A stretch of 64,000 nucleotides of DNA, taken from the NCBI GenBank assembly GCA_013214705.1, contig JABSRZ010000009.1, positions 1-64,000 of the forward strand, in the 5' to 3' direction. Below, one piece after another: positions 1 to 7,945 of the stretch. The DNA is from Hyphomicrobiales bacterium. Lineage in GTDB: Bacteria; Pseudomonadota; Alphaproteobacteria; Rhizobiales; OSC116. The translations under genes and the position numbers were made by a program. The notes beneath the pieces were generated by a model. That model was not told the DNA's origin. It ran no database searches and saw nothing but the letters and a program-made list of their open reading frames with translations. Each line of letters opens with the position of its first letter. The first letter of the stretch is position 1.

Positions 1-749
1 AACGCCCGGCCACCACCAAGTGAACCAGTAAAGCCAACCGCATTAATCAGCGGATGTTGCACCAAGGCTTGGCCAACATCGCGGCTATTGGCCTGAATGA
101 GGCTAAACACTCCCGGGTGAATGCCGCAGATTTTAACCGCTGCATGTACCGCTTCGGCCATAATTTCGCAAGTGCCAGGATGGGCATTATGAGCTTTAAC
201 CACCACCGGGCAACCAGCGGCTAACGCAGATGCGGTATCACCACCCAAAGCGCTAAACGCCAACGGAAAATTAGACGCACCAAACACCGCCACCGGACCA
301 ATGGGTCGCTGCATCATGCGTAAATCTGGGCGCGGCAATGGCGTTCTATCTGGCAGAGCTTTATCAAACCGTTTGTCTAGATAATCGCCAGACTCTATAT
401 GAGTTGCAAATAAACGTAACTGCGCCATTGTACGGCCACGTTCGCCTTGCAAGCGCGCTGTTGGCAGGCCAGTTTCGCGTGAGCCAATGTCGGTAATCGC
501 ATCGGCACGTTTTTCGATCTCATCGGCAATGGTGTTTAGAAATTTGGCGCGGTCAGCGCGGCTAGAATAACCATAAGTTAGAAATGCTTCTTCGGCAGCT
601 TCAACCGCGTCATTCACCAAATCTGGCGTGCCAGCAGAATAACTATCGGCCGCGCCACTTGCAGGTGTGGATGTGAACTGAGCCTCACTCGCCACCCATT
701 GGCCAGCAATTAGATGTTTGCCATGTGGCTGAAAACTTGTTTCGGTCAT
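1..749 (-). CDS. 2,5-dioxovalerate (alpha-ketoglutarate semialdehyde) dehydrogenase, N-terminal part
   Basis: Aldehyde dehydrogenase superfamily protein cut by the left window edge; about 249 N-terminal residues are present. It starts MTETSFQPHGKHLIAGQWV at an ATG (747-749) preceded by an AAGGA site. I translated it by hand. The segment PIGPVAVFGASNFPLAFS, then GGDTASALAAGCPVVVKAH and AVGFTGSLGGGRA, match the signature of the alpha-ketoglutarate semialdehyde dehydrogenase branch, in which the NAD(P)-binding loop reads GFTGS and is followed by GGGRA. Known family role: oxidation of 2,5-dioxopentanoate to 2-oxoglutarate at the end of the non-phosphorylating pentose, galactarate and hydroxyproline routes. 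The catalytic Cys/Glu half lies outside the window. It is divergent from the Gfo/Idh/MocA gene across about 215 bp that probably holds both promoters; that stretch contains a CTTAACTTAAG palindrome at 783-793. Confidence 0.88.
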   Translation of the reverse strand, partial: MTETSFQPHGKHLIAGQWVASEAQFTSTPASGAADSYSAGTPDLVNDAVEAAEEAFLTYGYSSRADRAKFLNTIADEIEKRADAITDIGSRETGLPTARLQGERGRTMAQLRLFATHIESGDYLDKRFDKALPDRTPLPRPDLRMMQRPIGPVAVFGASNFPLAFSALGGDTASALAAGCPVVVKAHNAHPGTCEIMAEAVHAAVKICGIHPGVFSLIQANSRDVGQALVQHPLINAVGFTGSLGGGRA

Positions 750-964
750 GTTTTTAAATCCTTCGAATGTCTGTAAATGGGTCTTAACTTAAGGTTGAAA
801 TCAGCTTACACATTTATATTTTTAACTCAATAATCATATCTGATGAATTTTGCAAATTTGAACTATTTTGCTTATAACTCAACTTCCGCTCATTGAACCA
901 TTGCCAATCGCCATCCACAGGATTAACGTTAATAAGACCACCAATTTGCTGATGTGAGGATTTT

Positions 965-2065
965 ATGAAATCAATTAATATAGGCGTAATTGGCTGCGGG
1001 AATATATCTGACGTATATTTAAAAACCGCGTCTCAATTTCCTGTGCTCAACATGCTAGCCGTTGCCGACATCAACCCGGCCGCGGCCGAGGCCAAGGCTA
1101 AAACCTATGGCTTAAAAGCTCTAAGCGTGGATAAATTATTAGCCAGTTCACAAATCGACATTGTGTTAAACCTAACCACACCGCAATATCACGTGCAAGT
1201 CGGCTTAGATATTCTGGCCGCCAACAAACATGTTTATAGCGAAAAACCACTGGCCTTAAACATGGCCGAGGCGCTTAAATTTGCCGCAGCTGCCAAAGCC
1301 AAAAACCTACGCATCGGCTGTGCGCCCGATACATTTTTAAGCGGCGCGCACCAAACCGCACGTAAAATCGTCGACAATGCAACCGTAGGTAACATTATAG
1401 CCGGCACGGCTTTTATGATGTGCCCCGGCCATGAAAAATGGCACCCCAACCCTGATTTTTATTACCAAGCTGGTGGTGGGCCATTGCTCGACATGGGGCC
1501 CTATTACATCACCGCGCTGATAAATATGCTCGGCCCGGTAGACTCTGTGGTTGGCATGGCCAAAGCCACCTATGCCCAACGCAGCATAAAATCTGGCGAC
1601 AGAGAGGGTGAAAGCTTTGAAGTGAATGTCGATACCCACTTTTCGGCAATCATGCAATTTGCCTCTGGCGCCACCATAACCATGACGCAAAGTTTTGATG
1701 TACATAAACACGAGCATACGCATATTGAATTATATGGCACAGACGGCTCTATTTTGGTGCCAGACCCCAACCAATTTGAAGGCGTGGTCAAAACCTCAAT
1801 TGGCTCTGATGATTGGCAGGAGGTCAAACAGACCCACATATATGGCGATGGCAATTATCGGATTTTAGGCCTTGCTGACATGGCCCAAGCCATAATTTCT
1901 GACCGCCCGCACCGCGCTAGCTTAGAATTATCGCTGCATGTTTTAGAAGTTATGCAGGCCATTCAAACTTCGGCAGATGAACACAAAACAATTCAATTAA
2001 AACACCAATGCCAACGCCCATCGGCACTAGATGATGGTTTGAAACTTGGACAATTAGGAGAATGA
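965..2065 (+). CDS. Gfo/Idh/MocA family NAD(P)-dependent sugar oxidoreductase
   Basis: A 366-residue dehydrogenase. The N-terminal Rossmann fold begins GVIGCGNIS (residues 7-15); the catalytic-lysine motif EKPLA is at 93-97, and the C-terminal alpha/beta domain carries GGGPLLDMGPYY (170-181), typical of the family. Members oxidise or reduce hydroxyls of sugars, inositols and sugar acids with NAD(P). The start follows a GAGGA site. It is followed after one base by a ThuA-like gene, so the two are surely co-transcribed; the pair resembles the ThuA/ThuB pairing known from rhizobial trehalose and disaccharide use, where ThuB is also a Gfo/Idh/MocA protein. Substrate unknown; with the neighbouring 2,5-dioxovalerate dehydrogenase, sugar or sugar-acid catabolism is inferred. 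Confidence 0.9.
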   Translation: MKSINIGVIGCGNISDVYLKTASQFPVLNMLAVADINPAAAEAKAKTYGLKALSVDKLLASSQIDIVLNLTTPQYHVQVGLDILAANKHVYSEKPLALNMAEALKFAAAAKAKNLRIGCAPDTFLSGAHQTARKIVDNATVGNIIAGTAFMMCPGHEKWHPNPDFYYQAGGGPLLDMGPYYITALINMLGPVDSVVGMAKATYAQRSIKSGDREGESFEVNVDTHFSAIMQFASGATITMTQSFDVHKHEHTHIELYGTDGSILVPDPNQFEGVVKTSIGSDDWQEVKQTHIYGDGNYRILGLADMAQAIISDRPHRASLELSLHVLEVMQAIQTSADEHKTIQLKHQCQRPSALDDGLKLGQLGE

Positions 2066-2066
2066 T

Positions 2067-2714
2067 ATGACCCAGAAGACAGCATTAATTGCATGGGGTG
2101 GCTGGGAAGGCCACACCCCAGAAGCCTCGGCCAATGTGGTTAAAAATATGTTAGAGAAACATAATTTTAAGGTGACAGTTGAAGCTGGTACTCAGGCATT
2201 TGCCAAACCAAACTTAGGTGAATTTGACCTAATTGTGCCCATGTTCACCCAAATTAGCATCAAACCCGACGAGGTGAAAAACCTAATTGCCGCCATTGAA
2301 GCGGGCACAGGCCTAGCCGGTTGCCATGGCGCGATGGCCGATAGTTTTCGTGATGAGCCAAACTACCAATTTATGACCGGCGGCCAATGGGTGGCGCATC
2401 CGGGTAATATTATTGATTATTCAATTCAAATCACCCAACCAGACGACCCAATCGTAAACGGAATTGGCGATTTTAACTACCGCAGTGAGCAATATTATTT
2501 GCATGTTGACCCGGCAATAGAAGTGTTGGCCACCACCACATTTACCGGCCAATATGCACCGCATATTGACGGCGTGGTTATGCCGGTTGTGTGGAAGCAT
2601 AAATATTATAAAGCCCGGGTGTTTTACAGCGCATTAGGCCATACAGCCGATGAATTTAAAGTGCCGCAAATGCACGAAATATTAGAGCGCGGCCTGCTGT
2701 GGGCAGCGAGGTAA
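2067..2714 (+). CDS. ThuA-like domain protein
   Basis: A 215-residue protein of the trehalose-utilisation (ThuA-like) family, which has a class I glutamine-amidotransferase-like fold. Visible landmarks are WGGWEGH (10-16), GLAGCHGAM (82-90), GGQWVAHPG (105-113) and a C-terminal HTADEF region. The cysteine in GCHGA occupies the nucleophile-elbow position of the fold. The start codon is one base after the stop of the upstream oxidoreductase, and its AGGAG site lies inside that gene, which indicates translational coupling. Known ThuA proteins act with ThuB on keto-disaccharide intermediates; the exact substrate here cannot be read from sequence. A structured repeat begins right after it, and no intrinsic terminator is seen between. 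Confidence 0.87.
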   Translation: MTQKTALIAWGGWEGHTPEASANVVKNMLEKHNFKVTVEAGTQAFAKPNLGEFDLIVPMFTQISIKPDEVKNLIAAIEAGTGLAGCHGAMADSFRDEPNYQFMTGGQWVAHPGNIIDYSIQITQPDDPIVNGIGDFNYRSEQYYLHVDPAIEVLATTTFTGQYAPHIDGVVMPVVWKHKYYKARVFYSALGHTADEFKVPQMHEILERGLLWAAR

Positions 2715-2728
2715 TTAGCCACCTCATT

Positions 2729-3193
2729 ACGTGCATTTCAGTGAGTGCGCCTGCAGGTGTTCGAAGCCGCTGCCGTCTAACGCGCGGAGGCTAGAAGACA
2801 CACACGCCAGTGGGTGGCTTCGCACGCAAGTGCCAACAGCCCGCCGATAGGTGGGCGTATAAATGCAGACTTCCAGAGTGTTGGCAGGAGCGATACCCAA
2901 GAGGTTGCTGAAAAGTTGTGATGTTGATGTTTTGTGCAGGAGTTTCCGCCACGGAACTAACGGTTGGCGCTGTAAAGACAATAGTAAGTTGGCACTCCTG
3001 CCAGCACTCTGGAAGTCTGCATTTATACGTTCTCTCGGCTTCGCCTCCTTCACTGTTAGCACTTGCGTGCGCAGCCCCTTGCTCCGCAAGTGTCAGCTAG
3101 CCTCCGCGCGTTGGCCGCAGAGTCTGCCTTACGGCTTCTGGGCGCACTCGCCGAATCGCAGGGGTGCTTGCGGGCAGATAGAAACTCAGCACA
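2729..3193. repeat. Structured intergenic repeat, locus A (most complete palindromic copy)
   Basis: Non-coding mosaic repeat. The inner arms 2856-2890 and 2995-3029 are reverse complements over 35 nt with a single T/C difference (a G-T wobble when paired), enclosing a 104-nt core. Around them lie imperfect outer arms that share AACGCGCGGAGGCTAG (2779-2794) with its complement at 3097-3112, and a CACTTGCG/CGCAAGTG hairpin on the right. A GCCCGCC-GATA-GGTGGGC hairpin touches the left inner arm. The right end is the GAAACTCAGCACA motif shared with other loci. The short reading frames across this stretch recur at other copies only because the DNA repeats, so I do not call them genes. The whole 2715-3312 gap contains nothing else apart from the tetR leader. 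Confidence 0.9.
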
Positions 3194-3312
3194 AACTGTC
3201 ATAACTTTCCAGCTGTTACCTTTATATTCATAATTACGCGTTATATATAATGCATTAATAAAACAGTCAGAATTTAATTATACGCGCAACAAATATATAA
3301 AGGGAAATGATA

Positions 3313-3954
3313 ATGGCAACGAAACAAGGCCGTAAACCTCGCAGTTTGGCACAGGTTGAGGCCGTACGTGCTAATATTGTCATGCACGCGTTACAATTAT
3401 TTCAAACGGAGGGCTATAGCGCCATATCTATGCGCCGTTTGGCCAAAGAGGTAGGCTGCGCCCCCATGACAATCTATGCCCATTTTGACGGCAAAATTAA
3501 CATATTGCAGCATTTATGGGCGGTGGTATTAGACGCGGTATTTGACGATATTAAATTTAAATTGGACCATATAGGCGCCCCAAATGAACGTTTAAAAATA
3601 GCCTCTCAAAGCTTTGTCGATTATTGGGTTAACTACCCAGACCATTTTAGATTGGTATTTATGTCGAGCGATAAAAGCCGGCCAGATGTCGATAGTTTTA
3701 TAAAAAACAAAAGCACCTTGGCGCATTTCAAATATTTTTCGGGTCTGGTGATGACGGTGTTAAACCAACGCCACAGCCCAACCATTTCGCAAATAAAAAT
3801 ACAATCCGATATGCTCATCGGCGGGCTAATTGGCATGGCGTTTTGCCGCAACACAATTGGCGATTACCCTTGGGCAGATGTCAACCAGCTTATAGATAGT
3901 TTGTTGTTTGCTTTTGGGGTTAAGCCGAAGATAAAAACCATAGCCAAAAGCTAA
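3313..3954 (+). CDS. TetR/AcrR family transcriptional regulator
   Basis: A 213-residue regulator with an N-terminal helix-turn-helix (residues 37-60, core SMRRLAKEVGCAPMTIYAHF) and an all-helical ligand domain. An ATG at 3307 is also in frame, but the AAAGGG site is only two bases from it and eight from 3313, so 3313 (MATKQGRKPR) is preferred. The C-terminal 35 bp overlap the end of the convergent transporter gene, so the two mRNAs are antisense there. Ligand and target are unknown; the adjacent AEC transporter is a plausible target. A structured repeat lies upstream, so its promoter must be in the short AT-rich piece 3195-3300. Confidence 0.88.
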   Translation: MATKQGRKPRSLAQVEAVRANIVMHALQLFQTEGYSAISMRRLAKEVGCAPMTIYAHFDGKINILQHLWAVVLDAVFDDIKFKLDHIGAPNERLKIASQSFVDYWVNYPDHFRLVFMSSDKSRPDVDSFIKNKSTLAHFKYFSGLVMTVLNQRHSPTISQIKIQSDMLIGGLIGMAFCRNTIGDYPWADVNQLIDSLLFAFGVKPKIKTIAKS

Positions 3955-4876
3955 GGCTGAAAAACGCCATTATGGTGCTGATTAAAATGGCATTTGATGC
4001 CACATTCACCCCCCGGTCATAATAGGTTGAGAAAATATAAGCATTAACCCCTATCGGCATGGCGGCCAGCAAAATAAAAACCCGCGCGGTATCATACGGC
4101 AAACCCAAAAAGATGATGAGTATAAGCCAAACCAAAAACGGCAAGGCCAATAATTTCATGCCAGATATAACACTGGCCAAAAACCAAACCGACGACAATT
4201 TGTACTGCACCAACGCCCCGCCAATGCCAAACAACGCACAAGGCAATACGGCCAAAGTGAAGGTTTTGGTGACATCGTCCATTATATCTGGCTGTTCGAA
4301 ATTTAAATAATTGCCCAAAAACCCCAATGCAATGCCAATTAACAATGGCTGGGTGATGATGTTTTTACCGGCGATAACCAACGTATCACTCAGCGGTTCG
4401 GCATTGCGGCGCGACATTTCCATGGTGATCATGCCAATGGAGTAAAGCACCGGCGCATGCAACGCAACAATGGTAAACATTAACGCCGCGCCGGTATCGC
4501 CATAAGCCAGTTGAATGATTGGAAAACCAATGAGAATGCTATTGCCAAAGCAGCCAGCAAACCCGATAGACACTGATTCGCCCGGCCTGCGTTTAAACAA
4601 AAACCGTGCAATGAAAATGGATGCGGCAAACACCAACAGCGCCGCAATATAATATGGCAGCACATATTCCATTTTAAATACGCGGTTAAAATCCATCTCC
4701 AACATGGCCCGAAACAGCAATATCGGCGCGCCAATATTATGCACAAAAACCGTGAGGCCGCGCACCCCATCTTGCGGAAAATACTTAACTTTAACCGCCA
4801 GATAGCCGATAAAGATGAGCATAAAAACCGGGGCAATTATGGAGAAAATAAAAGACATAAGCCAACATAACCGCAT
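3920..4876 (-). CDS. AEC family (auxin efflux carrier-like) transporter
   Basis: A hydrophobic 318-residue inner-membrane protein with the AEC family pattern of two five-helix halves. The N-terminal helix reads FIFSIIAPVFMLIFIGYLAV, and the conserved region FGNSILIGFPIIQ begins near residue 170. Members export or import small organic anions and amino acids; the substrate cannot be inferred. The start is uncertain: the outer ATG at 4876 has a TTAGG-like site, while the inner ATG at 4858 (MSFIFSII) fits the usual family length and lacks a good site. The gene is convergent with and overlaps the TetR gene. Confidence 0.85.
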   Translation of the reverse strand: MRLCWLMSFIFSIIAPVFMLIFIGYLAVKVKYFPQDGVRGLTVFVHNIGAPILLFRAMLEMDFNRVFKMEYVLPYYIAALLVFAASIFIARFLFKRRPGESVSIGFAGCFGNSILIGFPIIQLAYGDTGAALMFTIVALHAPVLYSIGMITMEMSRRNAEPLSDTLVIAGKNIITQPLLIGIALGFLGNYLNFEQPDIMDDVTKTFTLAVLPCALFGIGGALVQYKLSSVWFLASVISGMKLLALPFLVWLILIIFLGLPYDTARVFILLAAMPIGVNAYIFSTYYDRGVNVASNAILISTIMAFFSLSFWLWFLSSA

Positions 4877-5034
4877 TTTTGCCTAAGCCAGTAAACAATT
4901 TGTCGAAATTGGGGTTTTATCAAAAGAATATTGACGTTAATACAGAATAACGATAATTAGCTAGGTTAATAATTCAATTCCGGCCTGATGGATTAGGCGG
5001 TAGACCTATATTTAAAAAATAAAAGAGAACTAGC

Positions 5035-6348
5035 ATGTTTAAAGTAGAGCGCAGCCAATTTGGCAAAGATTTTGTATTTGGTGCAGCCACAGCCGCTTAC
5101 CAAATTGAAGGCGGGCAAACAGATGGCCGCGGCACTTCTATTTGGGATAGCTTTTCGCGCACACCGGGCAACGTGCATAATTTTGAATCTGGTGCTAAGG
5201 CCTGTGACCATTATAACTTGTGGCCGCAAGATTTGGATTTGATAAAAGATGCCGGGTTTGACGCTTACCGGTTTTCATTGTCTTGGCCGCGGCTTATACC
5301 CGAAGGCACCGGCGCAGTGAATGAAAAAGGCTTAGATTTTTATGACCGGCTTATCGATGGCATGTTAGAGCGTGGCATCAAGCCGTTTGCGACTTTATAC
5401 CATTGGGATTTGCCATCTGAATTGCAAGACAAAGGCGGCTGGATGAACAGAGACGTTGCCAGCTGGTTTGCCGATTATGCAGCCTTGGTGCAACAACGTT
5501 ATGGCGACCGCATTGCCACAACTGCCACTATAAACGAGCCTTGGTGCGTGGCATTTTTATCGCATTATAAGGGTGACCATGCCCCCGGTTATAAGGACAT
5601 TCGTGCCACCGCCCGCGCCATGCATCATGTGTTATTTGCCCACGGCAAAGCGGTTGAAGCCATGCGTGCCGAAGGCGGCGGCAATATGGGCATTGTGCTA
5701 AATTTCGAATGGGACATGCCAGCATCTGACAAGCTAGAAGACAAACAGGCTGCGCATATTGCCGATGGTATTTTTAACCGTTGGTTTTTAGATGGCATAT
5801 TTAAAGGCCAATATCCCGACGATATGTTAGCCGCTTTTGGCAGCCATATGCCGAAAGGTTTTGAAAATGACATGAAAACCGTATCGACACCGATAGATTG
5901 GTTGGGGGTGAATTATTACACCCGTCAAGTGTTGCAATATGACGCCACTGACCCGGTGTTTCCGCGCAAAGAAGTGCCGGGCGGTTTAGAAACCACCGAA
6001 ATGGGCTGGGAAATTTACCCAAAAGGTTTAGAAAACATTTTGACCCGTATATCTGACGATTATACCAAATTGCCACTATATGTGACCGAAAATGGCATGG
6101 CCGAAGTTGAAGGCTTGGACGACCCGCGCCGAGTTAACTATTATAACGACCATTTACAAGCCGTGCTGAATGCCAAAGCCAAAGGCGTGAATATGCAGGG
6201 TTATTTTGCGTGGTCGCTATTGGATAATTTTGAATGGGCAGAAGGCTATAATAAACGTTTTGGCTTGGTGCATGTAGATTATGAAACCCAAGTCAGAACC
6301 CCAAAAGCCAGCTACCGGGCGTTTCAAGGTATGTTGCACAATAGGTGA
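5035..6348 (+). CDS. GH1 family beta-glucosidase
   Basis: A 437-residue cytoplasmic glycoside hydrolase family 1 enzyme with no signal peptide. The substrate-binding start FGAATAAYQIEGG (15-27) and LYHWDLP (121-127) are present. The acid/base glutamate lies in TINEP (E168) and the nucleophile in VTENG (E352); WSLLDNFEWAEGY near residue 393 is the conserved aglycone/sugar-binding wall. Family enzymes release glucose (or galactose, fucose) from beta-linked oligosaccharides by a retaining mechanism. Length and motifs are complete, so it should be active. An AGAGA site precedes the ATG. It stands alone: upstream gap of about 160 bp, downstream a structured repeat. Together with the first genes in the window it points to use of plant- or algal-type saccharides. 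Confidence 0.95.
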   Translation: MFKVERSQFGKDFVFGAATAAYQIEGGQTDGRGTSIWDSFSRTPGNVHNFESGAKACDHYNLWPQDLDLIKDAGFDAYRFSLSWPRLIPEGTGAVNEKGLDFYDRLIDGMLERGIKPFATLYHWDLPSELQDKGGWMNRDVASWFADYAALVQQRYGDRIATTATINEPWCVAFLSHYKGDHAPGYKDIRATARAMHHVLFAHGKAVEAMRAEGGGNMGIVLNFEWDMPASDKLEDKQAAHIADGIFNRWFLDGIFKGQYPDDMLAAFGSHMPKGFENDMKTVSTPIDWLGVNYYTRQVLQYDATDPVFPRKEVPGGLETTEMGWEIYPKGLENILTRISDDYTKLPLYVTENGMAEVEGLDDPRRVNYYNDHLQAVLNAKAKGVNMQGYFAWSLLDNFEWAEGYNKRFGLVHVDYETQVRTPKASYRAFQGMLHNR

Positions 6349-6390
6349 GTAGACTCTGAGTTTCTGGCTGGCACCTATATTCCGGGTTTC

Positions 6391-6819
6391 GTCAACACTC
6401 CCACCCAAAAAACTCATGTGTTTTTTGGGTTAGCCGGACTGGAGGCTGCCACTTATGTGGCGCACCCGCGTAGGCCAGCACGAAGTGCGGTATGGCCGTG
6501 AGCGAAATAAATGCAAGCACCCCTGTGTCGGCAGGAATGCTAACTTTCTTTGTCTTTACAGCCTTAAACGCTGGTTCAGTGGCTGAAACTCCTGTGCAAA
6601 ATATCTACATCACAGCTTTTCGGCAAGCTCTTGGGTGGCGCTCATGCCTAAACTCTGGAAGTCTGCATTTATACGTTCGGCTTAAGCCTCTCTGTTGACA
6701 CTTACGTGCGCTCGGCTTGGCCTCGCTAGCCTCCGCGCGTTAGTAGGCAGCGTTTGCCTCAAGGCTTCTGGGCGCACTCACCGAAATACTGGGGTGCTTG
6801 GGGGTAGACGGAAAATCTG
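6391..6819. repeat. Structured intergenic repeat, locus B
   Basis: Mosaic repeat between the beta-glucosidase and the acetyltransferase gene. The left part (6391-6502) is a hairpin module: an 11-bp stem 6403-6413/6420-6430 with loop TCATGT, then GCCAC-TTAT-GTGGC and GCAC-GAA-GTGC. The same module occurs in reverse at 43862-43958. The middle (about 6530-6650) is the core seen in locus A but in opposite orientation. The right arm ends in CTGCATTTATACG and is followed by CTAGCCTCCGCGCGTT (6726-6741) and a GCCT-CA-AGGC hairpin. No gene is supported in 6349-6826. The A/T-rich hairpin near 6403-6430 could also stop transcription of the beta-glucosidase gene. Confidence 0.88.
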
Positions 6820-6826
6820 AGTCTGC

Positions 6827-7447
6827 TTAATCATCAAAATATTTTATCACGCGGGCGGGGTTGCCGACTGCTACGCAGCGGGCAGGTATATCTTTGGTCA
6901 CCACGCTGCCAGCGCCGATGGTTGTGCCATCGCCGATAGTCACGCCGCCCATAATAATGGCGCCGCCGCCTATCCAACATTTCTTGCCAATTGAAATGGG
7001 TTTGCAAATGTTTGTGTTAAAATCATCTTGGTCTGCATTGCCGGAAAAAAGATCTTCAAAATTATCGGGTATGCGCTCCTCAGGGTCGGCCGGATGGCTA
7101 GACGCCAGCAATTGTACGTGCGGGCCAATTAACGTATAATCGCCAATGGTTATTTTATTGCCATCTAAAAACGTGCAGCCGATATTGATAAAGCAATTGC
7201 CAATATGCGTATGGATGCCAAAATCTATGTAAAATGGCTCAGCAACGATTGTATTCTCACCGATTGAACCGAATATCTTGGCCAAGGCTGCATGTTTAGC
7301 CGCTTTATCTGCATCATCCACCGCCCGATAGGCCTTTAAACGGGTTTGAGCTTCCGCCGCCATAGCCATCAACTCTTCATCAATGCCGCAATAATACTTG
7401 CCCGCCAGCATTTTTTCATACTCCGATGGTTTTTTTGTCATTTTCAT
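6827..7447 (-). CDS. Maltose/galactoside O-acetyltransferase family protein (left-handed beta-helix)
   Basis: A 206-residue acetyl-CoA-dependent sugar O-acetyltransferase of the Maa/LacA/NodL type. An N-terminal helical domain (EYEKMLAGKYYCGIDEEL) is followed by hexapeptide repeats forming a left-handed beta-helix: FINIGCTFLDGNKITIGDYT, ISIGKKCWIGGGAIIMGGVT, IGDGTTIGAGSVVTKDIP. The catalytic histidine is expected in LASSHPADPEER, and GNPARVI near the end is typical. Two ATGs six bases apart compete; the GGGGAG site is three bases from the outer one (7447) and nine from the inner one (7441), so the protein may begin MTKKPSEY. The gene is flanked on both sides by repeat loci, so no operon is evident. 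Confidence 0.92.
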   Translation of the reverse strand: MKMTKKPSEYEKMLAGKYYCGIDEELMAMAAEAQTRLKAYRAVDDADKAAKHAALAKIFGSIGENTIVAEPFYIDFGIHTHIGNCFINIGCTFLDGNKITIGDYTLIGPHVQLLASSHPADPEERIPDNFEDLFSGNADQDDFNTNICKPISIGKKCWIGGGAIIMGGVTIGDGTTIGAGSVVTKDIPARCVAVGNPARVIKYFDD

Positions 7448-7512
7448 AATCTCCCCAACTTACATTCTTATAGATGTATTCAGAGTGTCTAGCTAGCACT
7501 CGTTTCCAAGCA

Positions 7513-7874
7513 ACGTGGCCATCCAGTGAGCGCGAATGCGGCCGTTCGAAGCCGCTGCCAGCCAACGCGCGGAGGCTAGAAGACGCACACGCCAGTGTGC
7601 GGATTCGCACGCAAGTGCCAACAGAGAAGGAGGCGAAGCCGAGAGAACGTATAAATGCGAGCACCCCTGTGCCGGCAGGAGCGCTAACTGTCTATTGTCT
7701 TTACAGCATCAACCGCTTGCACACCGCCAGAAACCCCTACACAAAATTTCAACCACACAGCTTTTCAGCAACCTCTTTGCTCGCCCCTTTTACCCATGAC
7801 CAGCGTTAAGCGGCGGCTTCTGGGCGCACTCGTCGAATCACCGGGGTGCATGGTGGCAGATAGAAACTCGGCAC
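7513..7874. repeat. Structured intergenic repeat, locus C (chimeric, right arm lost)
   Basis: The left outer arm is well preserved (AACGCGCGGAGGCTAG at 7564-7579), then a CGTATAAATG arm with the variable segment of the second type, then the core in the same orientation as locus B. The core ends at about 7770 and is joined to a piece of the hairpin-chain module in reverse (7779-7795, the complement of the lead-in at 38379-38395), then directly to the common right end (GGCTTCTGGGCGCACTCG onward). The right inner arm is missing, so this copy looks like a recombination product. The rest of the 7448-7945 gap shows nothing else than the short leader of the next gene. Confidence 0.85.
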
Positions 7875-7945
7875 CGGCTGTTAGGCATTTTATTATGCGG
7901 TGATTTGTGTAATTGTAGGCATAACAGATATTAAAGAGGCGAAAA

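Noticed and set aside
2729-3193. CRISPR array
   Set aside because: Repeats are dispersed, long, inverted and not regularly spaced; there are no cas genes.
2863-3204. Open frames of 60-113 codons in both strands across the intergenic repeats, with similar peptides at several loci
   Set aside because: The peptides are similar only because the DNA is repeated; they have no ribosome binding sites, are interrupted differently in each copy, and both strands are open to the same extent.
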